This document shows, in pieces, positions 1-8,573 of a stretch of 64,000 nt of DNA. A program made the translations under genes and the position numbers. The stretch covers positions 3,103,001 to 3,167,000 of the forward strand of contig NZ_CP017241.1 of the NCBI RefSeq assembly GCF_001908375.1, in the 5' to 3' direction. Source of the DNA: Rhizobium etli 8C-3 (GTDB lineage: Bacteria; Pseudomonadota; Alphaproteobacteria; Rhizobiales; Rhizobiaceae). The notes under the pieces were generated by a model, which had not been told where the DNA came from, did not search any database, and was given only the letters and a program-made list of their open reading frames with translations. The stretch's first letter is position 1, and each line of letters opens with the position of its first letter.

Positions 1-320
1 CTGTCCGCGACCAATTTTGTGAACTGTCCGTTGCCACAGCCGATTTCGGCGATGGAGCGCCCTTTGGAAAGCTTGAGGATTTGAGCTTCTTCCGAGATAA
101 GCCAGTTGTTCTCCTGGTACGCTCTGTCGTCATCGTGGAGGTGCTGGTAGTATTCGGCGCTGAGGTCCACGCTTAACCGTGGTCTTCGCACGATCGAAGC
201 GTCGATGTAGGTTTCTGGCTTTTCTACCCTGACGCCGGAAGCATGCAAAAGCTTAGCGTGTCGTGTCTCAGATGTGATAAGAGCCGCTGCATAAGCGGCT
301 CCTTGCGTCGTGTTTTCCAT
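1..320 (-). CDS. class I SAM-dependent methyltransferase, C-terminus outside window
   Basis: The reading frame starts at an ATG at 320 and runs leftward off the window, so only about 106 N-terminal residues are visible. Near the window edge it carries the SAM-binding glycine motif IAEIGCGNGQF, which is motif I of class I methyltransferases. The gene begins 6 bp after the stop of the glycosyltransferase/capsule fusion and lies in the same leftward operon. It probably methylates a sugar or another capsule precursor, but that is inferred only from position. The acceptor cannot be read from this fragment. Confidence 0.75.
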   Translation of the reverse strand, partial: MENTTQGAAYAAALITSETRHAKLLHASGVRVEKPETYIDASIVRRPRLSVDLSAEYYQHLHDDDRAYQENNWLISEEAQILKLSKGRSIAEIGCGNGQFTKLVAD

Positions 321-326
321 GCCCCC

Positions 327-2543
327 TCAGCTTCTAGCGGCTCTATCGGCTCGCATTTGAAGTATAATATCGATTATCTTCTCGATCTCGACCAGCGCTC
401 CCGAGCTGGCGTCGACATATATAGATTGCTTTATACACGAGACATAGAAGATTTCTTCAATAGAACGGCGCATGGTTCGACGACTGATCGGCATTCGGTC
501 GTCGGTTAGCCCCCAGCCCGAGAAGAACGGGATGCCAAAAGTAACGACACGCTTGTTGCGCATCAAAGCTTCAAAGCCGACCTGAGACGAAACGGTGTAG
601 ACAGCCTCGCATTGATCGATAATGGCGCCGATCGAAACATCATCCGGAAGGACGGTGACTGCAGAACGTGTTCGGTCACGGTATGAGTTCATATTGCGGT
701 AAATACTGTCAGGATGTCGCTTGAAGTACACCGGCTTGCCGGGATTATCTCGGATGGCAGCATCGAGCATATCTGCGAACGTCTGATCGGTCGCGCCGGA
801 GAACTCGATAGAGGCATCGCCCTTCTTTTGGTCGATTATCAGGACAGCGTCTCGCTCAAGGTGATACGGCGCGCTGTCGATGTATCGGTTATATTTTGTG
901 ATGCGCTCGGCGCAAATGCGAGAAATGGCCGCTCTGGCGCGACTTGTCTCGGCCTCAGTAAGAACGAAGGAAGGATCGTTCAGCGTCCGCTCTATGCGAG
1001 ACGGCTGCCGAGCATCGAAGTAGTAGCCCATATCGTCAATCATGAAGCCAAGCGCTCTACGCTCGTTTAGCGTGGCGTCCGCGTCGAAATATGAGGAGAA
1101 CGCGCCAAACAGGGCAACTTCGACAAAATAGAGAGGCCTATCGTAGAGATAGGCCGATCTGATGCAATCCCAGAACATCGTTTGGTTGATGCGCTGCGAG
1201 AGCAGGAAAACGGCGTCGGGCGCCCGATCCTTGAAGAACGAGAATTTGGCAGTCTTCATGGCGGTCTTGATGTTTTCGGCGTATCCGCCGTCCATGTCGC
1301 TCTTGTTGACGTTGGACAGGATCTGGCTGTTTGGCGCTAAGCTACCAATTGTTTCTCCAGCGCTAAATGTGTTCGGTAGGTTGCGGGCACGTTCGACCAG
1401 GATCGACTTGAGCTCGACCGCGGACCCCGGCGCTGTTCCAGGGCTTGCGCGACCTACATTCTCGATCGCGGTGACGCGCTTGTTGAGTTTGTTGACATCA
1501 AGCCTGGTTCGACGCAGTCGCGCGATGCTGATTGCCGTCCCCGGGATGTATTTCGCGAAGAAATGCCGTAGCGGGCTCATAGGCTCAGGATTCTTCGTCC
1601 CTGGCTTCTTAGCCCCCCCTCCATACGGTTGTGGTTTGCTTATCTCCGCCGCATAAGGCGTCAGTGCAAGATATTTGAACCACTTGTCTGACTCCGGATG
1701 CTCGAGCGACATCCATGGCTTACGAGCGAGAGTATAATGTATCAACGACGGAGAAGATATTGCCTTAGCGGCTTCTGTTGCATCCATCGCGTTCTGGGAG
1801 CCAACGAAGCTATCGATCCAATTCGGCGCGAACATAGAACCGTGAACGTTCCACTTCACTGGCACATAGCGGATCGCATCGAAGAACAGCTCGGCGATGA
1901 TCTGCTGATCGCCTAGGGTGAGACGATAACGGTTCGCCTCAAGATACCTTTCGACAAGGCCATCGAAGCGGATGCGCCGCATTGCATCGATATTCACCAG
2001 CATCACGCCGGCATTGATATGCCGGCCGCTGGCAGGGATGCCAAAACGCTTATTATAAGTTGTTGAGATGCTGTCTTCCACGCCAGCAAAAACGGCCCCG
2101 TCGAACTTTTCGTCAAAGAGACTGTCGATCGAATCGAGAATGATCAGGTCGCTATCGAGGTAAAGGACTTTATGCACGTCCTTTGGCAGTAGCTTGTGCA
2201 TCAGGAGCCGGTAATAGGTAGCGATAGATATGCCGGCCGACGTGCGGATGTTTGCAAACTGCGATGCATCGACATCGATCTCGTGGAAGTCGAAACCATG
2301 GATTTCTTTAAGTGCGGTGAACTTGGCAACGTGCTGATCGTCAAGCTTTTGATCCACCAGGAGGTAGACGTGGATAGCCTTGGAACCTTTGTAGTTTTTC
2401 AGGATTGAAGCCAGCGTCACGGCTGTGTACGGCAGGTAATTTCGGTCTGACGCGAATACCAGGTTCACCCGATCTGAACTCGGCTCATGAATCCCTGTGG
2501 CTCGCACACGTTCTATCGACACATCGTGCAGTGGTGAATACAT
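327..2543 (-). CDS. GT8 glycosyltransferase fused to a KpsC/KpsS-like capsule polysaccharide domain
   Basis: This is a 738-aa two-domain protein. Residues about 27-290 form a glycosyltransferase family 8 domain: NLVFASDRNYLPYT start, YLDSD metal-binding DxD near residues 128-132, and NAGVMLVNI. Residues about 400-735 resemble the capsule polysaccharide biosynthesis/export family (KpsC/KpsS), with KRHPDS and FFSGWGLTDDR, the same signature as the gene at 7252-8457. I start it at ATG 2543, which has GGGGGA upstream. An in-frame TTG at 2609 would add 22 residues. It likely adds a sugar to the capsule repeat unit or lipid anchor in the cytoplasm. The fusion is unusual; both domain assignments are firm, the substrate is unknown. 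Confidence 0.85.
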   Translation of the reverse strand: MYSPLHDVSIERVRATGIHEPSSDRVNLVFASDRNYLPYTAVTLASILKNYKGSKAIHVYLLVDQKLDDQHVAKFTALKEIHGFDFHEIDVDASQFANIRTSAGISIATYYRLLMHKLLPKDVHKVLYLDSDLIILDSIDSLFDEKFDGAVFAGVEDSISTTYNKRFGIPASGRHINAGVMLVNIDAMRRIRFDGLVERYLEANRYRLTLGDQQIIAELFFDAIRYVPVKWNVHGSMFAPNWIDSFVGSQNAMDATEAAKAISSPSLIHYTLARKPWMSLEHPESDKWFKYLALTPYAAEISKPQPYGGGAKKPGTKNPEPMSPLRHFFAKYIPGTAISIARLRRTRLDVNKLNKRVTAIENVGRASPGTAPGSAVELKSILVERARNLPNTFSAGETIGSLAPNSQILSNVNKSDMDGGYAENIKTAMKTAKFSFFKDRAPDAVFLLSQRINQTMFWDCIRSAYLYDRPLYFVEVALFGAFSSYFDADATLNERRALGFMIDDMGYYFDARQPSRIERTLNDPSFVLTEAETSRARAAISRICAERITKYNRYIDSAPYHLERDAVLIIDQKKGDASIEFSGATDQTFADMLDAAIRDNPGKPVYFKRHPDSIYRNMNSYRDRTRSAVTVLPDDVSIGAIIDQCEAVYTVSSQVGFEALMRNKRVVTFGIPFFSGWGLTDDRMPISRRTMRRSIEEIFYVSCIKQSIYVDASSGALVEIEKIIDIILQMRADRAARS

Positions 2544-2613
2544 CTCTATCCCCCGGCGTATTTGCAAACTCAAGCCTCTTAGAGGCAGGCCGCGTCTGAG
2601 GGAAGTCAAAAAC

Positions 2614-3384
2614 TCAACTTTCCAATACGGCAGCGTGTTCTAAAAAGTCGGTGACTCTCGGAGTAGCGCCTCGAAGCGCCGACAACTTAGGAGAATAGGG
2701 TCTCACCCCAGCTTGGATGTTTGCTTTTATCTTGGCTATCCCGGCGGCTATGTCGGCCACATCGACGCCGTCCATAACACTGAGATCATATTTCCACCAT
2801 TCTAGTCGTTGCAGGTCAAAACGTTGCAGTTCGTCGAATCGCCACCGCAAGACCTTCGCTGGAACGCCGCCAACAATGGAGTACGGCTCTACGTCTTTCG
2901 TGACGACCGAGGAAGCAGCGATGATCGCGCCGTCGCCAATTCTGCAGCCTCGCATAATGGTTACGCCACGCCCTATCCAGACGTCGTTTCCGATCGAAAT
3001 TCTGTGTAAATTTTTGGAGGCGATCCATTTCGCCTGGGCCGCAGCCGCCAAGGATTCGTTCCGATCCCAATAGCGTCTGACCTGTTCGGAAGGAAAGGTG
3101 TTAATGGCGTTATATTCGAAAATGATATGTGCGGAGAGATGGTCGCCTGGATGCTGGGGTATGCCGAATTGTGCCCCCGGGCCAATCATGCAGAAGCGAC
3201 CAATGCTCTCCACATGTCGAATCACCGAGTTTTCGCCACCGAGGAACGTGTAAGCGCCGATCCGCCGGATGTCATATGATCCAGCTCTAATTTCGACGGG
3301 TTCTTCTACGACAATCTTAGAGCATCCAAACCTAAGCTTAACGTCCCCCACAAGGCGGACGGTCTCTTTACCTGCTTCAGTCAT
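2614..3384 (-). CDS. hexapeptide-repeat O-acetyltransferase (CatB/LbetaH family)
   Basis: The 256-aa protein shows left-handed beta-helix hexapeptide repeats across most of its length, including the C-terminal hallmark ISIGNDVWIGRGV and GCRIGDGAIIAASSVV, followed by YSIVGGVPAKVLRWRF. These are typical of CatB-like acetyltransferases that move acetyl from acetyl-CoA to sugars. It lies in the leftward capsule gene set and most likely O-acetylates a capsule sugar. The start ATG at 3384 has no strong ribosome binding site. The first IS66 element is inserted about 270 bp upstream and may separate the gene from its original promoter. Confidence 0.85.
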   Translation of the reverse strand: MTEAGKETVRLVGDVKLRFGCSKIVVEEPVEIRAGSYDIRRIGAYTFLGGENSVIRHVESIGRFCMIGPGAQFGIPQHPGDHLSAHIIFEYNAINTFPSEQVRRYWDRNESLAAAAQAKWIASKNLHRISIGNDVWIGRGVTIMRGCRIGDGAIIAASSVVTKDVEPYSIVGGVPAKVLRWRFDELQRFDLQRLEWWKYDLSVMDGVDVADIAAGIAKIKANIQAGVRPYSPKLSALRGATPRVTDFLEHAAVLES

Positions 3385-3643
3385 TCATGGTCTCGGTCAA
3401 AAACTACCGGATCACCATGCCTATTGCGACACTAAATTTCAATTGCCAAACCACTCGCTCAATGCGGCAGGCTTTTGTTTTTCAGTACCTGAGATTTCAT
3501 CTTGAGCGTCATTAGAAGCGCCGCAACGCGTCCGGGAGGCGTCGAGACCGCGAACATCGGATCCCTTCTCCTTCTGCTCGACGGCTCCGGAGGGACAACG
3601 AGGCTAAGCGACCGTGAACACAGGCTGGTTGGCCAAAATGGCG

Positions 3644-3651
3644 TCCCTTTC
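3644..3651. repeat. 8-bp target-site duplication, left copy (IS66 element 1)
   Basis: The octamer TCCCTTTC lies immediately left of the element and is repeated exactly at 6803-6810. An 8-bp duplication is the normal IS66 signature and shows that this copy arrived by transposition and has not recombined since. Confidence 0.93.
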
Positions 3652-3673
3652 GTGAGCGCGACGAACAGCCCAC
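3652..3673. repeat. terminal inverted repeat, left end of IS66 element 1
   Basis: This 22-bp sequence is the exact reverse complement of 6781-6802. Confidence 0.93.
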
Positions 3674-3711
3674 GGCTTTCAGCGTTGACGGCATCGCAAC
3701 AGCACCCTTTG

Positions 3712-4278
3712 TCAGAGCTTCTGCTTTGCCCGCTTCGGCATGAAGTAGGTTCGGATATTGACAAGTGCTTCGGCGACGTCCGCAGCATCCTGGCGGGTTG
3801 CTTTGTGTTTTGCGTCGCCGAGCTTGCGGATGGGCGCGATGATGTCGCCAGTGACGGCATGACCTCGAAGGACGGGCTGCCAAAGCCTCGGCGCGTATTG
3901 TGTTCCCAGCAGAAAGCAGAGGTCCCAATCGAATGGATCAAAGGTCTGGTCATCGATCCTGGTGAACCTGGGCCGGTGGTCTTTCGGCGTTTCGGCAAGG
4001 CTTGCGGAGATGCGGTTATACTCCGCAACGATCGTCTGCACGGCCCGATGTTCTGTTGTTTCCATCGGCAGGTTCAGGGCATCCGGGCCAGTCAGCTCCG
4101 GGATCCATTGACGCGGGTCGATGAACCTTGGGCCGATGATGAGGGCCGTAAGATAGCCATCGAGACCGCTCATTGACCAAATCGGCGATGCTGGACGACG
4201 TCCCCTGATAAACGCCTCGAACGCCTCATCATCAAGCTTCGGTCGTGCGGTCGTCATGCCCTGGCTGTTGTGCGTCAT
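3712..4278 (-). CDS. UPF0149 (YecA-like) family protein, IS66 passenger
   Basis: The 188-aa product has the UPF0149 pattern: an early SGLDGYLTALIIGP motif and a later FDWDLCFLLGTQYAPRLWQPV. It lacks the C-terminal SEC-C zinc motif found in some YecA proteins. Its ATG overlaps the tnpC stop by 4 bp (ATGA), so translation is probably coupled to the transposase. Such genes are known companions of some IS66 elements, with no established role in transposition. It lies entirely inside the inverted repeats and belongs to the mobile element. Confidence 0.85.
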   Translation of the reverse strand: MTHNSQGMTTARPKLDDEAFEAFIRGRRPASPIWSMSGLDGYLTALIIGPRFIDPRQWIPELTGPDALNLPMETTEHRAVQTIVAEYNRISASLAETPKDHRPRFTRIDDQTFDPFDWDLCFLLGTQYAPRLWQPVLRGHAVTGDIIAPIRKLGDAKHKATRQDAADVAEALVNIRTYFMPKRAKQKL

Positions 4279-5849
4279 GCCGCCCGTCGCTCCTGCTCTG
4301 TCATCGCCTCGCGCTCAGCCTTCCAGTTCCACGGCAGGAGACTTTCCATCTCGCTGGCTTTCACTTTGCCCGCGACGATGCGTTCCAGCACATCGGCAAG
4401 CCAGACCTCGGGGTCCACACCATTCAGTTTACAGGTGTTGACGAGCGATGCCAGGACCGCGAAGGTCTTGCCACCCCGCTCGCTGCCCACAAACAACGAG
4501 TTCTTTCTCGTCAGGGCCACGGATTTCATCGAACGCTCGACCACGTTGGAGTCCACTTCGATCCGGCCATCCTCCAGGAAAGCTGCCAGTCCGCTCCAGT
4601 GGTTGAGCGTGTAGGTGACGGCCTTGCCAAGCGCCGATTTCGACGACACCTCGTCGCTCAATTCGGTGATCTGGGCCTTCAGTTCTCTCATGACAGGAGC
4701 TGCCTCGCGGCGCCTCACTACGAGCCGGGTATCGGCACTTTCGCCGCGCAGTCTCGCTTCGATGCGATAGATCTCGGCAATCCTGGCAAGGATCGACAGA
4801 GCCTCCGAGGAGCCGGTGAGCTTGACGACATCGACGAACTTGCGCCGGGCATGGGCAAGGCAGAAGGCCAGCCGCATGGGAGCGACATTGCTCTTCCCCC
4901 GGCGCTTGGCCATGGTTTTATAGGCTTGGTACCCATCAACTTGAAGCACGCCGGTAAACGACGACAATTGCCCCTCGACTTCGCGAGCGCCGCGGCTTTC
5001 GGCAAAGATATAGGCAACGGCCGGCGGCGCCGGACCATTCCACGGCCGGTCGTCGATTGCCTGGGCCCATAACTGGCACACCTTGGTTCGCTTGCGCCCC
5101 GGATCGAGCCGCGGAAGCGGCGTCTCGTCACAGAACACCCTCGGCTGGGAGCGGATGAAGGCGGTGAGCGCATCGTAGAGAAGTTCAAGCCACCAGGCGA
5201 CCCGCGTGACCCAGGCGCCGAGGGTGCCGCGATCGATGATCACGCCGCAGGAGGCAAGCATCTGCGCTTGGCGATGGAGCGGCAGATGCCAGGCGAACTT
5301 CGAAACGGCGACATGAGCGGCAAAGGCGGTGGTCACCATGCCGCCATCCATCACGCGCGCCGGCGCGGGCGCTTGCACAATGACGCTCTCGCAGGCCCGG
5401 CATGCATAGCGCGGACGGATCGTCCGTTTGACCCGGACAACCGCGGGCACGATGTCGAGCGCCTCGCTGACATCCGTGCCGATGCAATGAAGCTCGAATG
5501 AGCAGCAGGGGCAGACTTTGCTCTCCGGTTCGATGATCTCGTCATAACGCGGAAGGTGTTTGGGCAAACGGCCGATATTGCGAGCTGGCGATCGCCGTGC
5601 CTGCGTCTTGTCCTCGGCGACGGGCGCGACATCGTCATTGGCAGCAACGGGAATGTCGCCGAGATCGCCAAGGTCGAGCATTGCCTGCGTCGGATCGATG
5701 ATCGTCATCTTCTCCGATTTCGTCCCGAAGAGCTGGCGCTCAAGGAAGGCCACGCGCGCTTTGAGATCGGCATTCTCTTCATCGAGCGAGAGAATGATCC
5801 GGGTCAATTGCGCAGCATCCTGGGGCAAGGGATCGGGTCGAAGCGGCAT
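4275..5849 (-). CDS. tnpC: IS66 transposase TnpC (DDE)
   Basis: This is the main IS66 transposase, about 524 aa. The N-terminus has a coiled coil with the leucine-rich LERQLFGTKSEKM region, followed by the Cys-rich segment CPCCSFEL...CRACE that binds zinc. The DDE domain includes FCDETPLPRLDPG, VDGYQAY, LAHARRKF and the terminal NVVERSMKSVALTRKNSLF motif. I start it at ATG 5849 (GGTAGGG upstream); in-frame alternatives are ATG 5864 and TTG 5882. The frame is intact to its stop at 4275, unlike the second IS66 copy in this window. Confidence 0.93.
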   Translation of the reverse strand: MPLRPDPLPQDAAQLTRIILSLDEENADLKARVAFLERQLFGTKSEKMTIIDPTQAMLDLGDLGDIPVAANDDVAPVAEDKTQARRSPARNIGRLPKHLPRYDEIIEPESKVCPCCSFELHCIGTDVSEALDIVPAVVRVKRTIRPRYACRACESVIVQAPAPARVMDGGMVTTAFAAHVAVSKFAWHLPLHRQAQMLASCGVIIDRGTLGAWVTRVAWWLELLYDALTAFIRSQPRVFCDETPLPRLDPGRKRTKVCQLWAQAIDDRPWNGPAPPAVAYIFAESRGAREVEGQLSSFTGVLQVDGYQAYKTMAKRRGKSNVAPMRLAFCLAHARRKFVDVVKLTGSSEALSILARIAEIYRIEARLRGESADTRLVVRRREAAPVMRELKAQITELSDEVSSKSALGKAVTYTLNHWSGLAAFLEDGRIEVDSNVVERSMKSVALTRKNSLFVGSERGGKTFAVLASLVNTCKLNGVDPEVWLADVLERIVAGKVKASEMESLLPWNWKAEREAMTEQERRAA

Positions 5850-5897
5850 GGCAGACCCTACCATATGAGCCTGAATCTTCAAGCAAAACCAATAGGA

Positions 5898-6254
5898 TCA
5901 GCCTGCTTTCGTCGGCCTTTTTACCGGGTTTCGCTTGACCCGCGTCCAGTCAATTCCGGCCAGCAATAGCGAGAACTCTTGGCTACTCATCTGCATCGCG
6001 CCATCGCGGACCGGTGGCCAAACGAACTTCCCGCCTTCCAACCATTTCGTCGCCAGGATCATGCCTGATCCGTCCCAATAAATGCAGCGAAGTCGATCGC
6101 AACGCTTGGCGCGGAACACGAACACGTCGCCGCAGTAAGGATCGGCCGCAAGCGCTGACGCCACCAAGGCCACCAAGCCATTCATGCCGCGCCGGAAGTC
6201 GACAGGCTGCGTCGCCACCATGATCTTCACGCCATTTGGCGAAACTCCGATCAC
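5898..6254 (-). CDS. tnpB: IS66 accessory protein TnpB
   Basis: The 118-aa protein has the IS66 Orf2 signature: ATQPVDFRRGMNGL, DVFVFRAKRCDRLR and YWDGSGMIL. It is required with TnpA for efficient IS66 transposition in characterised elements, although its biochemical role is not settled. It begins with GTG at 6254, overlapping the tnpA stop by 4 bp (GTGA), which indicates translational coupling. Confidence 0.93.
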   Translation of the reverse strand: MIGVSPNGVKIMVATQPVDFRRGMNGLVALVASALAADPYCGDVFVFRAKRCDRLRCIYWDGSGMILATKWLEGGKFVWPPVRDGAMQMSSQEFSLLLAGIDWTRVKRNPVKRPTKAG

Positions 6255-6721
6255 CGGCGCCCTCGCAACGCCGCTACTACCGCCTGCGCCAACTCGGGCG
6301 CCACTGCGCCGATAACGCTCAGCCGCGCCCCGGCAATCTCGATCTCAATCCGACCGGCGGCGACGTGGGCGACATCCGACGGCGATTCCTGGCGTGACGT
6401 TCGATCGCCAACCACCGTCACCGGCACGAACATCGCCTGCTGCGCGCAGGCCTTCGCGGTTCGTTGAGAGGTCAGCCCAGCGTCCCGACGCCAGACGTTC
6501 AGCAAGCCGCGATTGACGCCCCAGCGCCGGGCAACGGCCGAGATGTTCACGTCAGGTTCCGCGCTTTCCGCCAGGATCTGCGCCTTCTCCTCGTCAGTCC
6601 AATTCCGCCGCTGCCGCCGACCGGTGATCACCTCGATCCGACGATACTTTCCCTCATGCCTGGCTTCATGCATGCCTTCATCCATGACTTCAAGCATGGC
6701 ATCAGCGCGATCTCCAACCAT
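6251..6721 (-). CDS. tnpA: IS66 accessory protein TnpA (helix-turn-helix)
   Basis: The 156-aa protein has a transposase-8-like HTH at about residues 37-80 (WTDEEKAQILAES, ISAVARRWGVNRGLLNVWRR), the usual IS66 Orf1 architecture. It is the first gene of the element and is transcribed leftward from next to the right inverted repeat. The DNA-binding fold suggests it recognises the element ends. Confidence 0.92.
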   Translation of the reverse strand: MVGDRADAMLEVMDEGMHEARHEGKYRRIEVITGRRQRRNWTDEEKAQILAESAEPDVNISAVARRWGVNRGLLNVWRRDAGLTSQRTAKACAQQAMFVPVTVVGDRTSRQESPSDVAHVAAGRIEIEIAGARLSVIGAVAPELAQAVVAALRGRR

Positions 6722-6780
6722 TCCATTCCGCTCCTATCGATGAAGGAGCTTATCTCGCGGGCTCTACCAACAAAGAAAAG

Positions 6781-6802
6781 GTGGGCTGTTCGTCGCGCTC
6801 AC
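6781..6802. repeat. terminal inverted repeat, right end of IS66 element 1
   Basis: Exact reverse complement of 3652-3673 (22 of 22 bp). The element ends at 6802. Confidence 0.93.
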
Positions 6803-6810
6803 TCCCTTTC
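6803..6810. repeat. 8-bp target-site duplication, right copy (IS66 element 1)
   Basis: TCCCTTTC, identical to 3644-3651. Confidence 0.93.
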
Positions 6811-6840
6811 TTTGCCCCGGCCAACATGCGATGCGAGAAA

Positions 6841-7146
6841 TTACAGCTTTCGTACCGTGGCGGTGATCATATTCATGACTCCGAAACGCCCGCCACGGTC
6901 GAATGGTGCGCTGTCTACCTTCGCGTATGTTTCAAATTCGCCAAACTCCACGGTCTCTGAACAAGACTTGTTCCAGCATCGAATCGCCGTGTCGGTTTTC
7001 TTAGTGATGTTCCATTGGTGGAAGCCTCTGTAATTCTCGGCCTCTGCCTCATTCTCAAAGTGGATGAGCTTTGCGATACCGCCGGGCCTCAACGTTTTGA
7101 CAATCTCGGCCATGGAGATGTGTGGCGCAAATCCATGATCAAGCAT
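6841..7146 (-). pseudogene. C-terminal remnant of a class I methyltransferase
   Basis: This 101-aa frame begins with LDHGFAPHISMAEIVKTLRP and continues with GFHQWNI. That matches the middle and C-terminal part of sugar-cluster SAM methyltransferases (a 'DH..P...EI.R.LRPGG' region), but the SAM-binding N-terminal half is absent. In-frame DNA upstream of 7146 is closed by a stop, with AGGAG just before the ATG, so a short protein could still be made. The missing part is on the far side from the IS66 insertion, so the IS did not cause the truncation. A functional methyltransferase is unlikely. Confidence 0.55.
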
Positions 7147-7251
7147 CGCATGCCTCTCCTTTTAGTTTTCCCACAGGACGCGCAGTCGGTGAAGCGGCTT
7201 CACCGAAAGAATGGGAGGACGAAGATTCTCGTCCTTGATGGCCGTATCTCG

Positions 7252-8457
7252 TTAGCGGAATCTTTGCGCGATAGCCGAGCGCGAATTACCCTGCCATGAC
7301 GCTCGTGAATCTACCAACGAAACCTCGGAGGCTTCCGTACTCCGAGAGACATGGGCCGCCCTCATTTCGGCTAGTAGTTCTATCGCTCGCTCGACTTCGA
7401 TATATTCCTTGGAGATCGGATCAAAATACTTTGGATAGAGAATATAAGCACCGGCAAAAAGTTGCTCGACCGTCAGTTTCCGCTTTCTTCTATCCGTGAG
7501 CTGGCGATCGTCGGTCAATCCCCATCCAGAATAGAACGGGCATCCCAAAGTCGTGACCTTGAGCCCTCGCAAGAGCGCTTCAAAACCTGAAAGCGAGGTG
7601 ATCGTATAAACATGATCAATCGTTCGGAAGCTCTCGGCGAGGCTTATATTTTCTTCTAAGACTGTGCATATGCCGCGGACTAGGTTTGGATCCGACATGG
7701 GCTCTGCCGTTCCCTGAAGAACCTCCGGATGAGGCTTGTAGATGATCTGCGCCCCAGGATTTTCCCGATATGCGAGTCGGACCAGATCATTGTTGTTGTA
7801 CTTTTCCCGTGATCCATAGGCGATGGATGCATCGCGTTCCACTTGTCCGATCACGAGAACTCGTTTCCCAGTTTTGGGGCCGTAAAGCTCTTCGACCGAA
7901 ACATTGGCGCCTGAGTTGTATTTGCTCAACCCCGTGCTTAAAAGCCTTTCGATTAGCGCTTTTGCTCTCAGCTGCAGGTCACCATCACCATCAAAATCAT
8001 AGACCGACAATATTGTTTCGAGATCCGTCGGGCCATTGGCATTGAAGTACATGTCCTGCCGGTCGAATGCTAGGGACATCGGCGGCGTTTCCAATGCTCC
8101 TAGCGATACCGATCGTATAAAACCGTCCTCGACATAATGAAAAGGAATCCTTTTTCGCGCGCAGAAGCTCTTCAACTGCGGCAGCCCCTTGTACTGCCAT
8201 GACATAACCTCGGCTCGCCGGTCGCTCAGGATGCGCCATTTCCAATTGACATCGAATTCGATCGGCCAGAGGCGCGTGGGCGCAAAAATGATCTCCTTAT
8301 CTGGAAACCAGTCATACATGAACGTCTTCCAGGCAGCGAATCCAAACAGAAACAGCGGCGGTTTGCTCCGCTTTGGAAGCGGCCGCCTGGCAATTCCACC
8401 AATGATCCTAAACGGTGTTTTTGCGGCTTCAGCCAAGATCGTCGATGTTTTAACCAA
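7252..8457 (-). CDS. KpsC-like capsule polysaccharide protein (beta-Kdo transferase type)
   Basis: The 401-aa protein carries the KpsC family landmarks: an early aromatic FLFGFAAWK, HYVEDGFIRSVSLGA near residue 110, YKPHPE near residue 250 and FYSGWGLTDDR near residue 320. KpsC proteins build the poly-Kdo linker on the lipid anchor of group 2 capsules. E. coli KpsC has two such modules and this protein has one, as in rhizobial RkpJ-like proteins. The start is a TTG at 8457 with GGGTGA nearby; the exact N-terminus is uncertain. It lies downstream of a small lipoprotein gene on the same strand. Confidence 0.87.
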   Translation of the reverse strand: MVKTSTILAEAAKTPFRIIGGIARRPLPKRSKPPLFLFGFAAWKTFMYDWFPDKEIIFAPTRLWPIEFDVNWKWRILSDRRAEVMSWQYKGLPQLKSFCARKRIPFHYVEDGFIRSVSLGALETPPMSLAFDRQDMYFNANGPTDLETILSVYDFDGDGDLQLRAKALIERLLSTGLSKYNSGANVSVEELYGPKTGKRVLVIGQVERDASIAYGSREKYNNNDLVRLAYRENPGAQIIYKPHPEVLQGTAEPMSDPNLVRGICTVLEENISLAESFRTIDHVYTITSLSGFEALLRGLKVTTLGCPFYSGWGLTDDRQLTDRRKRKLTVEQLFAGAYILYPKYFDPISKEYIEVERAIELLAEMRAAHVSRSTEASEVSLVDSRASWQGNSRSAIAQRFR

Positions 8458-8573
8458 TCACCCGGTTCCGATTTCTATTATGCCGAATGCTTACTGTAGG
8501 ACGGTGCGTCTTGCAAAGCCCGCAAGCGCGTACCGCACCAAAGCCGTGATGGCAAGAATCGGCTACCACCGTA

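Larger units (their letters stand above)
3652..6802 (-). mobile_element. IS66-family insertion sequence, complete, 3151 bp, with a UPF0149 passenger gene
   Basis: The element is bounded by a perfect 22-bp inverted repeat (3652-3673 and 6781-6802, outer tip GTGAGCGCGACG) and an 8-bp direct repeat. It encodes tnpA, tnpB and tnpC in the usual IS66 order, plus a fourth gene of the UPF0149/YecA family overlapping the end of tnpC. All genes read leftward. All three transposition frames look open, so the element may still be active. It sits inside the capsule locus, between the acetyltransferase gene and a methyltransferase remnant. Confidence 0.95.

Noticed and set aside
3459..3651. Possible interrupted gene at the left flank of the first IS66
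   Set aside because: Joining the two flanks of the element across the 8-bp duplication did not yield a convincing continuous protein, so the target was probably intergenic.
4245..5072. 275-codon top-strand frame inside the first IS66
   Set aside because: Antisense to tnpC, whose protein motifs explain the DNA.
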